Counted from the first letter of the stretch, positions 1-9,327 are shown. The stretch is DNA of 64,000 nt from Imperialibacter sp964351395 (GCA_964351395.1 CAYGOF010000010.1:190074-254073); one strand, 5' to 3'. Numbers and translations are program-made. The notes: generated by a model from the sequence alone, not told the origin.

Positions 1-1848
1 GGAGTTGTTAAGTCCCGGGATAAACATGAGTGCTGTAATTGGATTGTAGAGCGACTGCTGGTGGAAGTCCTTCACGACGCCGATTACCCTATGAAAAACT
101 GTACTGTCGCGATCGAACTGAAACTTTTTACCGATCGGTTCTTCCCAGCCCATTCTGGCCACCATGGATTCGTTGACGAGAACCGCTGTTGCTGTATCAC
201 TCGGGTATTCAGAAGAAATATTCCGCCCTTTTTCAAACGGGATACTTAAAGTCGGAAAGAAGTCATAATCTACCACATAGGCGTCTATACCGTAATTCTC
301 CATCACACCTTCATTGGTCTCTACACTCATGACATTTTTACCATATCCCTGTCCTGGGGCGGTACTTGCAGTGGCCACCGACACGATATTGGGGTTTTGT
401 AAGAGTGAGTTTTTGAAAACCGGATATTTCTCCATTGCACCTCTGTTATCAAAGGCAAGACTTACCACCTGGTCTTTATCAAAACCGAGGTCCTTGCTAC
501 GCAGGTACTGCATCTGATCATAAATAATAAAAGTGCCTATGAGCATGAAAATTGAAATAGAGAATTGAATGCCCACCAGCACCCGCCGTAACCACTGATT
601 GCCGCCTCTGCTGGCGCCTTTTCCTTTGAGCACTGCTGCTGGTTTGAAGCCAGAAAGGTAAAAAGCCGGATAGCTTCCACTCACGAAGCCGGTTAACACA
701 AGAATGCCCAAAATGACCAGCAGTAGTTGAGGTCTCAGTAAATCTAAAAGAGAAAGATTAGTTCCAAGAGACCCATTAAAAAGAGGGACTGCGATAGCGA
801 GCACAACCAAACTGATCAATAGCGAGATAATGGTTAGCACCACTGACTCTGTAATAAACTGCCCTATCAGCATGCTTCTTTGCGCTCCCATCACTTTTCT
901 GATCCCCACTTCAAGGGCTCTCCGCATCGAACGGGCGGTGGACAGGTTCATGTAATTGATGCTCGCTATGATGATAAGGAATGCCGCGACTGCAGCGAAA
1001 ATGTAGATATACTTGATATTGCCGAGTGCTTCAGGCTCCCCCTCGAAAGTAGAGTAGAGATGTATATCTCGTATGCCTATCATTTCGTATTTCACAGTAA
1101 TATCAAACTGATCGAAAACCACTGCCACATATTTATCGATGATGTCATTGAGCTTGCTTTCCACCACCTTAGGATCTACACCTTCGCGCAGCAACACATA
1201 AGTGAATATGCCAAAGCCTCCCCAATTTTGAGAATTGTTTCTATCGGAGGTGCTTGCCGACATCATTGCATTTGGAATAATGTGGGAAGTTTTCGGGAGA
1301 TCCTCATACACACCTGTGATTTCAAATGAATTTCGGTCTGTCTTAAGAACCTGACCAACTGGATTTTCTCCCTTAAAAATCTTCTCAGCCATAGATTGAC
1401 TAATGACCATCGAACTTGGGTTTTGCAAGGCACTAGCCGAGTTGCCTGAAATCAGATTGAATGAGAATACGTCAAAAACAGTGCTATCCACCTGAAAAAC
1501 ATTATCCTCGAAGTAATTGATGTCATCTTTAGTGAATTTGGTTCGGCCATTTCCGATAAATCGAACATACTGCTCTACTTCTTCAAATTCCGCCTTCACA
1601 GTGCGTCCAAGTGGCAGCTGAGTGACCGACCAGCGAAAGGCATTGTCGGGTTCTTTGATGTCTGAGGAGATACGGTAAATTCTATCTGCCTTAGCATGGT
1701 GTTTGTCGTAGCTAAGTTCTTGCGACAGGTAGAGAATGATCAACAGGCTCGAAACAATCCCGATTGTGAGACCGAGAATATTGAGCATAGCATAGGCGGG
1801 TTGTCGCATCAGGTGCCTGATGCTCACCATTAGGTAACTCTTTAGCAT
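1..1848 (-). CDS. FtsX/MacB-like ABC transporter permease (3' end outside the window)
   Basis: The reading frame is open for 616 codons from an ATG at 1848 to the left edge, so the C-terminus is missing. It starts with a basic segment and a first membrane helix (about residues 20-42), followed by a large extracytoplasmic MacB_PCD-like domain. Three membrane helices follow at about residues 280-430; the FtsX signature 'RKVMGAQR' lies in this stretch, and the frame then enters a second periplasmic domain. This two-half arrangement (about 780-800 residues when complete) is typical of Bacteroidota permeases that work with a separate ATPase in efflux, lipoprotein or peptide transport. No ATPase gene is visible here; it may lie to the left. 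A weak AAGGA lies 8 nt upstream of the start. The substrate cannot be inferred. Confidence 0.9.
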   Translation of the reverse strand, partial: MLKSYLMVSIRHLMRQPAYAMLNILGLTIGIVSSLLIILYLSQELSYDKHHAKADRIYRISSDIKEPDNAFRWSVTQLPLGRTVKAEFEEVEQYVRFIGNGRTKFTKDDINYFEDNVFQVDSTVFDVFSFNLISGNSASALQNPSSMVISQSMAEKIFKGENPVGQVLKTDRNSFEITGVYEDLPKTSHIIPNAMMSASTSDRNNSQNWGGFGIFTYVLLREGVDPKVVESKLNDIIDKYVAVVFDQFDITVKYEMIGIRDIHLYSTFEGEPEALGNIKYIYIFAAVAAFLIIIASINYMNLSTARSMRRALEVGIRKVMGAQRSMLIGQFITESVVLTIISLLISLVVLAIAVPLFNGSLGTNLSLLDLLRPQLLLVILGILVLTGFVSGSYPAFYLSGFKPAAVLKGKGASRGGNQWLRRVLVGIQFSISIFMLIGTFIIYDQMQYLRSKDLGFDKDQVVSLAFDNRGAMEKYPVFKNSLLQNPNIVSVATASTAPGQGYGKNVMSVETNEGVMENYGIDAYVVDYDFFPTLSIPFEKGRNISSEYPSDTATAVLVNESMVARMGWEEPIGKKFQFDRDSTVFHRVIGVVKDFHQQSLYNPITALMFIPGLNNS

Positions 1849-1989
1849 GATTAGTCCTTTTGAGTTTGAGTACTTGACTTATACGAAAATCTTCGTAAAA
1901 GGATGTTAAAAAAAGTTAACAGCGCTCGGTTGGAGAGTTCTTGTACTCAATCAGCAGGATTTTGGATCAAATGGAATGATGCTTCTGCG

Positions 1990-3219
1990 CTAAACAAGTT
2001 TCTTAACAGCTTCGACTACTGTTTCGATTTCTTGGGAAGTATTGTAAAGTGAAACGCCCATGCGCGTAACTCCTCCTTTTTCGAGCAAGCCAAGCACTTC
2101 TATTGCCCTGATTGCATAAAAGTGGCCATCCCAGGCGCATATATTTGCCTTCGCCAGGCCGGCGCATATTTCTGCTGCTGACTTCCCTTCTACAGTAAAA
2201 GATAGCGTTGGCGTCCTTTTACGGGAAGAGAAGTCTTGGCCTATCACACTGACTTTTTTGATGCTTTTCAGTTCTTTGTAGAGTTTTGAAGCCAAGTCAA
2301 ATTCGTGCTCACTCACTTTAGCGTAAGCGTCTTCTAACTTTTCTCTCATGCTCATCCCTGACCCGAGTGAGGCAATATAGTCGACAGCAGCCGATACACC
2401 TGCCATGGCTGCATGGTTTAAAGTACCTGTTTCAATAGAGAAAGGTGCCATTTGGTCCGCTGTTCTGAGCCTATCTGTTGGTAACCTGTCAAGAAGGCCC
2501 GCTTTGGTATATAAGATTCCAACGTGAGGACCATAGAATTTGTAAGCAGAGCAAATAAGGAAGTCGCATCCAATGGCTTCAACGTCGATACTAAAATGCG
2601 GTGCATAATGGACAGCATCCAGCATCAGCCAGGCGCCTGTCTTGTAAGTCATTTGCCTTACACGTGCAAAGTCATTTACCGTGCCAAGCGCATTACTCGA
2701 CATACCCATGCAAACTAGCCGTGTATTTTCATTGAGCTTTTCCTCAAAGTCCTCATAGTCGAGAATTCCTTCAGGCAAAAGCTTTACTTCCCTCACTTTG
2801 ATGCCAAATTCCCTTAATGTGAGCCAAGGCCCTCTGTTAGCTTCGTGATCTAGCTGTGTGATAAGTACTTCGTCACCTGGCCTCAAAATTCGGCTCATAG
2901 CTCTGGCCAGCGAATAGTTAAGTGTGGTCATGTTCTGACCCAGCGAGATGCATTCTGGGCCTGCTGCGCCGAGAAGGGTGGCCATCCGTTCCCTTACCCC
3001 TGACATCACTTTGTCTGTTTCGTTGGTAGTAATAAATGCACCATGGGTATTGGCATTAGATCGCCTATAGTAGTTAGAAATAGAACGGATGACTTTTTCG
3101 GGCACCTGTGTACCACCTGGTCCATCAAGGTAGATAAGTGGCTTCTTATTATGCAGGCGAGCAATGGCAGGAAAATCAGGGCGGATGGCTTCAGGATTAA
3201 AGGAAGTGTTTTTTGTCAT
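1990..3219 (-). CDS. cysteine desulfurase-like PLP enzyme (class V aminotransferase)
   Basis: This is a 409-residue class V aminotransferase of the cysteine desulfurase-like group. Visible features are the N-terminal 'YLDGPGGTQVP', the PLP-ring Asp in 'MLDAVHYAPH', and the Schiff-base lysine in 'SAYKFYGPHVG'. The family transfers or releases sulfur or acts as a lyase/aminotransferase; the exact substrate is not known. I chose ATG 3219 (MTKNTSF) because homologues start just before this point; an in-frame ATG at 3240 would add seven residues. It is a single gene, separated by 141 bp from the permease on its 3' side. No iron-sulfur assembly genes are adjacent, so a role in Fe-S biogenesis is not supported by context. 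Confidence 0.88.
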   Translation of the reverse strand: MTKNTSFNPEAIRPDFPAIARLHNKKPLIYLDGPGGTQVPEKVIRSISNYYRRSNANTHGAFITTNETDKVMSGVRERMATLLGAAGPECISLGQNMTTLNYSLARAMSRILRPGDEVLITQLDHEANRGPWLTLREFGIKVREVKLLPEGILDYEDFEEKLNENTRLVCMGMSSNALGTVNDFARVRQMTYKTGAWLMLDAVHYAPHFSIDVEAIGCDFLICSAYKFYGPHVGILYTKAGLLDRLPTDRLRTADQMAPFSIETGTLNHAAMAGVSAAVDYIASLGSGMSMREKLEDAYAKVSEHEFDLASKLYKELKSIKKVSVIGQDFSSRKRTPTLSFTVEGKSAAEICAGLAKANICAWDGHFYAIRAIEVLGLLEKGGVTRMGVSLYNTSQEIETVVEAVKKLV

Positions 3220-3369
3220 CAGACTTAGTGTTTGTGGCACCTAATATGAAAAAAATTCTTTATATAGCGCTTGTGTTTTGTGGAGGGCGGTTTGAAATTT
3301 CCTTCACCGTTTCGATACTTTAATGTCTAATAAATAATTAGAAAGACCTTAAATTAGTGTACTTTCAAA

Positions 3370-3400
3370 TTGTTCTGTATTTTGCCATAGTGTAGTTTTG
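3370..3400 (+). promoter_or_regulatory. Bacteroidota-type promoter of the 3425 gene
   Basis: A TTG at 3370-3372 is followed after 20 nt by TAGTTTTG at 3393-3400, a full match to the Bacteroidota sigma-A -7 consensus TAnnTTTG. The start codon lies 25 nt downstream. No transcription data were available; the call rests on the motif and its position. Confidence 0.55.
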
Positions 3401-3424
3401 TCAAAACCTGTATATTAGTGGTCT

Positions 3425-3721
3425 ATGAAAAAAGCGTGGATTGACTTTTTAAATTCTTTTAAGCCTACCTATTCGGTGACTGTTCGTTTGTATCATGTAA
3501 TTCCGAATTACCCGGAAGTGCAATCATTCTCCGATCGTGAGGATTTTGGTAAAGGTGAATATCAGAAGGCGAAACTTTACTACGACCGAGTAGTAAGGAA
3601 AAATATCGAGCACAAAGTGATGCCAGTTGAGGTGAAACTTATCAAAGGCAAAAAAACTGTGATGGAGTCCAGGAATTTTGGGCCAGTTGATACAGTGAAG
3701 AACTTGAACGTTCCGGCTTAA
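3425..3721 (+). CDS. conserved hypothetical protein, 98 aa
   Basis: A small, soluble, basic protein with no signal peptide or membrane segment. I do not recognise a named domain. It looks like a short alpha/beta fold: a central stretch 'KAKLYYDRVV' looks helical and is followed by beta-like 'VMPVEVKLIKGKK'. It is monocistronic, with a good promoter directly upstream and a hairpin terminator directly downstream, which supports it being a real expressed gene. Function unknown. Confidence 0.75.
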   Translation: MKKAWIDFLNSFKPTYSVTVRLYHVIPNYPEVQSFSDREDFGKGEYQKAKLYYDRVVRKNIEHKVMPVEVKLIKGKKTVMESRNFGPVDTVKNLNVPA

Positions 3722-3749
3722 GGAACCCTCGTTAGCCGATAAAATATGA

Positions 3750-3775
3750 AGCTGTCCGCAGGATGGCTTTTTTAT
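3750..3775. terminator. intrinsic terminator between convergent genes
   Basis: The arms 3750-3757 and 3761-3768 pair over 8 bp (two G-T wobbles) around a 3-nt loop, followed by a run of T. It sits between the 3' ends of the 98-aa gene (+) and the TRIC-like gene (-) and probably serves the plus-strand gene. Confidence 0.6.
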
Positions 3776-3782
3776 TTTGCAC

Positions 3783-4385
3783 CTACTTTAGTTTCGGCAG
3801 TGACAGTTTGAATTTCACTGCTAATAGTCTGATGATCACAATCAGGGCAATTGATATAAGTAGGTTTACACTGCGATCGACTTCATAAACACGTAACGAT
3901 AGATAACAAATGGCACCCGCCAGACAAGCCGTAGCATAGATTTCTTTCCGAAAGATAACCGGCAATTCGTTGGTTAGGGTATCCCGGATTACTCCCCCCA
4001 TAATCGCTGTAAACATGCCCATAATTGCCGCTATTTCAGGCCTAACTCCCACTGAAAGTGCTTTTTCTACTCCGAGAATAGTGAAAAATGCGATCCCCAA
4101 TGTATCGAACAACATGAAGGTGCGCTTCAGCCTGGAAACGAGGTTGAAGGCTAAAAAGGTGAAGACTACACCAACGATAATCGCATAAAGGAAATTGATG
4201 TCTCCGATCCAGACAAGCGGGTAGCTGCCAAGTAAAATATCCCGTAACGTACCACCGCCGATCGCCGTAAGGAAGCCTGTGAAAGCGGCCGCAAACCAGT
4301 CTGCTTCTTTGCCTTGAAGCGCCAATGCTCCTGAAATGGCAAAAAAGAATGTGCCTATCAGTTCTAGGGTGTATTGGAGATCCAT
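3783..4385 (-). CDS. TRIC-type cation channel family membrane protein (YicG/YadS, UPF0126)
   Basis: A 200-residue integral membrane protein with about seven hydrophobic segments. It shows the duplicated signature of the family: 'GGGTLRDILLG' in the first half and 'GGVIRDTL' in the second half. Prokaryotic members are homologues of trimeric intracellular cation channels and are proposed to conduct K+/Na+ or transport small molecules; the physiological role in bacteria is not settled. Length matches the family. It is convergent with the 98-aa gene and 71 bp downstream of the next minus-strand gene. Confidence 0.9.
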   Translation of the reverse strand: MDLQYTLELIGTFFFAISGALALQGKEADWFAAAFTGFLTAIGGGTLRDILLGSYPLVWIGDINFLYAIIVGVVFTFLAFNLVSRLKRTFMLFDTLGIAFFTILGVEKALSVGVRPEIAAIMGMFTAIMGGVIRDTLTNELPVIFRKEIYATACLAGAICYLSLRVYEVDRSVNLLISIALIVIIRLLAVKFKLSLPKLK

Positions 4386-4456
4386 CTATTAATGATGATT
4401 GGCCGCGAAATTATGAAAAAGGGGCTGAGATAACTAAATATGGAAGGCTGTTTACA

Positions 4457-5293
4457 TCAGGGCCAGTCGAATCGAGCTAAGTCACCATACAGGTATTCGT
4501 AATTCAATTCTTTCTTGAGCTTCTGGTTGGCTACGATTTTGTATTTGGCGCTTGAGTCTTGCTCAAAAATGGGTGCCTCAAGTCCCACTATTTCTGCCGC
4601 TTTCTTGTAGAATTCATGTTTCAAGGGGTGGGTGTCGCTACAACAATTGAAAACACCACTAATTGTGCCTTTTGATATAATTGCTTCGATGATCCTTAAG
4701 CAATCATCTCGATGGATAAGGTTGACCACTTCATGGCTATTGGCGAGTCCTTTTTTACCCGCAAAAAAACGTCCTGGCTGCCGGTCGTACCCGATGAGTC
4801 CGGCCATGCGTAAAATGGTTGATGACTGATTGCCCAATCCTATCAGCTGCTTCTCCGCCTGTAATAAAGCGATGCCGGAAGCAGTGTCTGGCGCTTGGGT
4901 TTCATTTTCATCAACCAGTCTATTGGTATTTGGATAAACGGAAGTGGAACTAACGAAGATAATCTCACGGACCTCCGAATCCTTTAACTTCGTCAAAAGC
5001 CTGTTGAAAGAGTCGTGGAACTGTTCAATTCCATTTTTTCTAATGCCAGGCGGATAGTTGATGATCAGCAGATCACTTTGCAGGAATTGACTCAGCGCCT
5101 TTTGGTCATTACCTTCAGCAAGCTCAATCAAGAAAGGTACGATGCCATCTTCCTGAAGGGCTTTAAGTTTGCCAACCGATGTCGTTGAGCCTTTTACACT
5201 GTAGCCCTGTTGGACTAGTCGCCTTGCCAGTGGCCACCCAAGCCAGCCGCACCCTAAAATACTGATCGATTTGAGTGGTTTTGTTTCTTTCAT
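4457..5293 (-). CDS. YeeZ-like NAD(P)-dependent sugar epimerase/dehydratase family protein
   Basis: A 278-residue Rossmann-fold protein. The dinucleotide-binding loop 'GCGWLGWPLA' lies at residues 14-23, and 'FVSSTSVYP' marks the strand that carries the catalytic Ser of extended short-chain dehydrogenases. The usual YxxxK is not clear, as in YeeZ relatives. The substrate is unknown; members act on nucleotide sugars or similar compounds. It is divergent from the acyltransferase at 5375 with an 81-bp gap. Confidence 0.82.
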   Translation of the reverse strand: MKETKPLKSISILGCGWLGWPLARRLVQQGYSVKGSTTSVGKLKALQEDGIVPFLIELAEGNDQKALSQFLQSDLLIINYPPGIRKNGIEQFHDSFNRLLTKLKDSEVREIIFVSSTSVYPNTNRLVDENETQAPDTASGIALLQAEKQLIGLGNQSSTILRMAGLIGYDRQPGRFFAGKKGLANSHEVVNLIHRDDCLRIIEAIISKGTISGVFNCCSDTHPLKHEFYKKAAEIVGLEAPIFEQDSSAKYKIVANQKLKKELNYEYLYGDLARFDWP

Positions 5294-5374
5294 TAGTTAC
5301 GATATTAGTAAAAAACAGCGTCAGAGCACTGATGTGCACCATTTTTATATCAATGGCAGTCTATTTACATTGAG

Positions 5375-6142
5375 ATGGGCTTGTTTTTATGGCTTTGTTT
5401 TAGCTTTGTTGTCATTATTTTAATGACGTCTATAGTGTTTACACCATTTCGCCTTTTATTTTGTGTCATCTGGTCTGTCTTGATGATTTCTTCGTCACTA
5501 GTGATTATGGTGATCACTTTCAATCGGAGGATTCCTGTGATGATGGCTCGTACTTGCTGGGCGCCGGGGATACTGTGGGCTTGTGGAGTAACACTTGATA
5601 TCCAGGGGAAGGAAAATATCGTCCCTAGTGACCCATATGTGTTTGTGAGTAATCATCTTTCCTACCTCGATATTGCGGTATTGTTCAGGGCGGTTCCGGT
5701 CAACCTTTATTTTGTGGCAAAAAGGGAGCTAAAGAAGGTGCCATTTCTTGGTTGGTATATGATGGGTACAGGCATGATTTTCGTGGACAGGAGTAATAGA
5801 GAAAAAGCTATTGCGAGCTTAAAAAAGGCTGGCCAATTGATAAGAGGAGGCAAGAATGTGTTAATGTTTCCCGAAGGAACCAGGAGCAAAACAGGCGAAG
5901 TAGGCACCTTTAAGAAAGGCCCTTTTCTGCTGGCTTCACAGGCTGGTGTTGAAGTGGTTCCAGTAGCGATCGATGGTAGTGATCGTGTTTGGAAAGCAGG
6001 ACGTTTTGCCATTCACCCTCAGCTTGTGAAAGTACGGATAGCATCGCCAATCAGACATGAACAAGGAATAGATGTCAACGACTTTATTGGAAAAGCAAGG
6101 GAGCAGGTGGTCAGTATGAAATTGGACCAGGTCGAAGTTTAA
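5375..6142 (+). CDS. plsC: 1-acyl-sn-glycerol-3-phosphate acyltransferase (PlsC family)
   Basis: A 255-residue membrane-bound acyltransferase that converts lysophosphatidic acid to phosphatidic acid in phospholipid synthesis. Two hydrophobic segments occupy about residues 1-45. The HX4D catalytic motif is 'NHLSYLD' (about residue 90), and the 'FPEGTRSK' glycerol-phosphate-binding motif follows near residue 165. Length is normal for the family. A second acyltransferase of the PlsB type is encoded at 43500. Ornithine/amino-lipid acyltransferases share these motifs, so the acceptor is inferred. Convergent with the DinB-like gene, with a 19-bp gap. Confidence 0.88.
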   Translation: MGLFLWLCFSFVVIILMTSIVFTPFRLLFCVIWSVLMISSSLVIMVITFNRRIPVMMARTCWAPGILWACGVTLDIQGKENIVPSDPYVFVSNHLSYLDIAVLFRAVPVNLYFVAKRELKKVPFLGWYMMGTGMIFVDRSNREKAIASLKKAGQLIRGGKNVLMFPEGTRSKTGEVGTFKKGPFLLASQAGVEVVPVAIDGSDRVWKAGRFAIHPQLVKVRIASPIRHEQGIDVNDFIGKAREQVVSMKLDQVEV

Positions 6143-6161
6143 TGTAATCAGCAGACTGGAT

Positions 6162-6671
6162 TCAATTTCCCTTTTTGTTCAGGTCAACACCAGCATAGAA
6201 GCCAAGGTCCTGGTTGCGGAGCAGTTTCGTCCAGAAGGCAATTTGCCCGGTATGGTAAGAGTAGTGCTCCACTGCATGGATAATATTACCGGCGCCTGAA
6301 AACTCGTATGCCTGCACATGCCTCACTCTAAGTAGTTCTTCATCCGAGCAATTTTGGATAACGTCAATGGCCTCTTGAACTGTAGCTTCCAGTTTTTCAA
6401 TTAATTGATTTTTGGTATAGCCACCTTTTGCATCGAACTCCTCATCTCGTACCCTTTGATCTTCTTTCCCACCTATTGAAGATATTGTGTATTGAGTAAT
6501 ATTACCGCATAAGTGAAGGATGAGGTTGCCCATACTGTTGGAAGCGCCGTTTGGACGTTGCCACACCTCATCTTCTGATAATTGATCAAGGCATTTAGAG
6601 ATTCTTGGTGTGTTTTCCTGCATGCGCATGATGGCGTGCTGCTTGATTTCCAGTGCTAAGGGAGATGACAT
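6162..6671 (-). CDS. DinB family protein
   Basis: A 169-residue four-helix-bundle protein of the DinB/YfiT metalloenzyme superfamily. The three expected metal-ligand histidines appear in 'LHLCGN' (mid N-terminal half) and in 'HAVEHYSYHTGQ' near residue 135-146. Members include bacillithiol- and mycothiol-dependent transferases as well as many of unknown activity. No signal peptide. It starts 49 bp upstream of the end of the NFACT gene's 3' side, so it could be read through from the operon above it, but no shared function is evident. Confidence 0.85.
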   Translation of the reverse strand: MSSPLALEIKQHAIMRMQENTPRISKCLDQLSEDEVWQRPNGASNSMGNLILHLCGNITQYTISSIGGKEDQRVRDEEFDAKGGYTKNQLIEKLEATVQEAIDVIQNCSDEELLRVRHVQAYEFSGAGNIIHAVEHYSYHTGQIAFWTKLLRNQDLGFYAGVDLNKKGN

Positions 6672-6721
6672 AGTGTTTTTTATAAAGTTAATGAATTGAC
6701 AGAAGGCTTCAATAGCGACCT

Positions 6722-8275
6722 TTATTCAGGTAGCCCGGGCACAACCATCATTACTTCTTCTCTTTCAACAATTACTGCACCTGGGTGACTGCCTTTCGCT
6801 TTTCTCACCCATTTTTTGTGAGTGTAAATCACAGGGCAAAGTGTATCCGTCTTTCGCTTTGAGTAGTAAGCAGCGAGGGATGCTGCCTGTTCTATTACTG
6901 GCTTGGGGAAGTTTTGACCTGCCCGCCATTTTACCACCACATGTGACCCGGGCACATCCTTGGCATGAAGCCACAAGTCGTTTTTTGTAGCGTATTTTAA
7001 AGTGAGCTCATCATTATTTTTGGCATTGGTGCCAACCCATGCTTCGTACAGACCAATGTGAAATACTTTGAAGGGTCGGCTGATTGTTAACTGCTTTGGT
7101 TCTTTGCTTAAGCCTTGCTGTTGAATATACTGCCTGATTGATTTAAGGTCATCCATATCTTCCAGCGCTAGTAGGTGGGTGGCAATTTCTTCCCCCATAA
7201 GTTCCTTGCCAGCGATTGCCTCTTCAAGCTTTTCTATCTCAATTTTTTGGTTTTTGGCCTTTCGATAAAAAACTTCAGCATTTTTTTGAGGACTCAACTC
7301 ACGTTTGAGTTTGATAGTTACCTGCTCACCTGTGTAAAAGTTGTCTAAAACAGTTTCTTCAAGCCCTTCCTTTACCTGATGCAAGTTGGCCATCAGTACG
7401 TCCGCTAGTTGGGAATAATTTTTCCCTGTTTTCAATTCATCAAGTTTTGCTTTTGACTGTTTCAAATAGCTTTGAGTTTGTTTCAACTCTCGTCTAAGCC
7501 GATGTAGTAGTGGGTTTATTTCTGTTTTAAGGTAAAATTCACGACTAACTTTTTGTGCATATGCATTGGCTGCTTCCAATGGCGATTCAAACTCCATGAT
7601 TACCTCACCGGCTTTGAAGAGCAAAAGCTGTAGTTTATCCTGCCAACGGCAAAGATAATAATGGGGGGAGTGGAGCCAGGATAGCATGTCGGATACCATT
7701 GACCACCTTAACGCCATCGTTGTGGTATCGTACCCAAGTCCATTCAGGTATGCCGTAGCTTCCTTGCCCAGTATTGGTATAAACTGCCTTAAGTCGCCAT
7801 TCACTGCTTCGAAATGGGCGCTGCTAAGGTCCATGGTCGATGCTAGCTGATCGGCGGTCAAACTTGTGTCATCAAGCAGCTGGCTTCTGAATAACTTTTG
7901 CGTCCCAAATTCAGTCGTGCCAATGATATTAGAGCGACTTCCATGCATTTTGAACAAAAACGTAAACCCATTGTCCAGTACAATTGAAAATGATCGGTCG
8001 TATGGCGTGATGTTTACTGTCTTTACCACTCCACCAATGGCTTCTTCAAAAAGGTCGATGTTGTTCCTTTTGCTTCTGGAAAAGTTGTCTGGGAAGGCTA
8101 TAAAAGTGAGTTGTGGCAGGAGTGAGACTCGAATGAATTTCTCGATTTTCCCCTGGTAGAAATGGAATATCAGTTCATCTTTCTGCTGACTGAAACAGGC
8201 ACCAAGTTTGAAGTCTTTAAGGACACTCTCCAGTTCAAGACAAAGGGGTTGAAGGAAGAAGTAGTTCAGATGCAT
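6722..8275 (-). CDS. rqcH: NFACT-family ribosome quality control factor RqcH
   Basis: A 517-residue NFACT protein, the bacterial counterpart of Rqc2, which binds 50S subunits carrying stalled peptidyl-tRNA and drives C-terminal alanine tailing. NFACT-N covers about residues 1-250 and includes the DR pair (D93, R94) that matches the functionally required pair of Bacillus RqcH. A coiled-coil segment (about 255-365) follows, and the NFACT-R domain holds 'DLWLHAKDVPGSH' near residue 440. The usual helix-hairpin-helix region is short. Members were earlier annotated as fibronectin-binding proteins; nothing here indicates surface location. It is the last gene of the minus-strand run starting at 14117, 17 bp after the hydrolase gene. 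Confidence 0.85.
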   Translation of the reverse strand: MHLNYFFLQPLCLELESVLKDFKLGACFSQQKDELIFHFYQGKIEKFIRVSLLPQLTFIAFPDNFSRSKRNNIDLFEEAIGGVVKTVNITPYDRSFSIVLDNGFTFLFKMHGSRSNIIGTTEFGTQKLFRSQLLDDTSLTADQLASTMDLSSAHFEAVNGDLRQFIPILGKEATAYLNGLGYDTTTMALRWSMVSDMLSWLHSPHYYLCRWQDKLQLLLFKAGEVIMEFESPLEAANAYAQKVSREFYLKTEINPLLHRLRRELKQTQSYLKQSKAKLDELKTGKNYSQLADVLMANLHQVKEGLEETVLDNFYTGEQVTIKLKRELSPQKNAEVFYRKAKNQKIEIEKLEEAIAGKELMGEEIATHLLALEDMDDLKSIRQYIQQQGLSKEPKQLTISRPFKVFHIGLYEAWVGTNAKNNDELTLKYATKNDLWLHAKDVPGSHVVVKWRAGQNFPKPVIEQAASLAAYYSKRKTDTLCPVIYTHKKWVRKAKGSHPGAVIVEREEVMMVVPGLPE

Positions 8276-8292
8276 TTAAATACCCGGAGTAA

Positions 8293-9054
8293 TCATAATA
8301 CCAGCCGTTGGCCGTCGTAAGCAAGGTATATGTTTTCAGGCAATTCTTCCGAAATTTCTCTGTGGCTACCAAGCTTGTGTGAAATATGGGTTAGATAGGT
8401 CTCATCTGCTTCTAATTCTTTTGAAAGTGCGATGGCTTCGTCGAGCGTAAAATGTGAAATATGCGGCTCCTTTTGAAGTGCATTCAGAACAAGAATCTTA
8501 CTCCCCCTGATCTTTTCTTTTTCTGCTTCGTCAATAAAGTTTGCATCGGTGATATAGGTGAAGTCGCCTATCCTGAAGCCGTACACTGGTAGTTTATAGT
8601 GCATTACCTTTATAGGTGTGATTAGTGTTTGACCTATTTTGAAGGGTTCTCCGTCCAATATTTGCAGCGCTATCCTCGGAATGCCTGGGTATTTTTTTTC
8701 GGAAAAAATATACGAGAACTCTCTTTTTAACTGATTACTTACAGCATCTGTGGCGTAAACCGGCATGTCTATTTGCTGGCGAAAATTGAAACTTCTAATG
8801 TCGTCGAGGCCTGCTGTATGGTCTTTGTGTTCGTGGGTAAAAATGACAGCGTCAAGGTGCTTCACTCTCTCTCTCAACATTTGTTGCCGAAAGTCGGGGC
8901 CAGTGTCTATCACAAGACTCAAGCCCTCTACTTCCACGTGTATGGAACTGCGTAGTCGTTTGTCGTGAAAGTCAAGCGATTGACAGACCGGGCAGTCACA
9001 GGCGATCACTGGTACGCCTTGAGAAGTTCCTGTTCCTAGGAAGGTAATGTTCAA
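8293..9054 (-). CDS. metallo-beta-lactamase-fold hydrolase (PhnP-like)
   Basis: A 253-residue MBL-fold metal-dependent hydrolase. The zinc-binding signature is 'THEHKDHTAGLDD' near residue 77. The N-terminal 'LGTGTSQGVP' and cysteine-rich 'CDCPVC' segment are typical of the PhnP/lipoate-protein-ligase-associated phosphodiesterase group, where they form a structural metal site. Proposed activity is phosphodiesterase on cyclic phosphates or related compounds; substrate unknown. No phosphonate genes are nearby. Its ATG overlaps the stop of the 91-aa gene by 4 nt, indicating translational coupling. Confidence 0.87.
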   Translation of the reverse strand: MNITFLGTGTSQGVPVIACDCPVCQSLDFHDKRLRSSIHVEVEGLSLVIDTGPDFRQQMLRERVKHLDAVIFTHEHKDHTAGLDDIRSFNFRQQIDMPVYATDAVSNQLKREFSYIFSEKKYPGIPRIALQILDGEPFKIGQTLITPIKVMHYKLPVYGFRIGDFTYITDANFIDEAEKEKIRGSKILVLNALQKEPHISHFTLDEAIALSKELEADETYLTHISHKLGSHREISEELPENIYLAYDGQRLVL

Positions 9055-9326
9055 ATCTCCAATTTTGTTTGAGTGAGTTCCAGAAGCAGACCTCTATTTT
9101 TTTCACTTAGTCCTTTAGGGTCAATTTCGATAGATTTCAAAATCTCCAACAAAGCATTTATTTTTCCATCGAGAGGGAAGTATTTATTCACAATGGCGAT
9201 TCGAGTATCTTTAAGGATGCAATATCCAGAATGAAAATTCCCTTTTTCGTACCTAAGGATGTAATCAGACTCGGCAAAAATATCTTCTAGTTTATTCAGG
9301 AAATGTTTGCTGTATTTTACCTGCAT
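9051..9326 (-). CDS. conserved small protein, 91 aa, in the kinase operon
   Basis: A soluble, lysine-rich 91-residue protein with no recognised named domain. The middle 'YCILKDTRIAIVNKYFPLDGK' region looks like a short beta-hairpin flanked by helices. Its start lies 1 bp after the response-regulator gene and its end overlaps the hydrolase start by 4 nt, so it is co-transcribed with both. I infer from memory that similar short proteins occur next to the hydrolase in other Cytophagales, but I could not check this. Function unknown. Confidence 0.78.
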   Translation of the reverse strand: MQVKYSKHFLNKLEDIFAESDYILRYEKGNFHSGYCILKDTRIAIVNKYFPLDGKINALLEILKSIEIDPKGLSEKNRGLLLELTQTKLEI

Positions 9327-9327
9327 A

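Noticed and set aside
880..1329. 149-codon open frame on the plus strand
   Set aside because: It lies wholly within the permease gene on the other strand, and its translation has no domain or export features.
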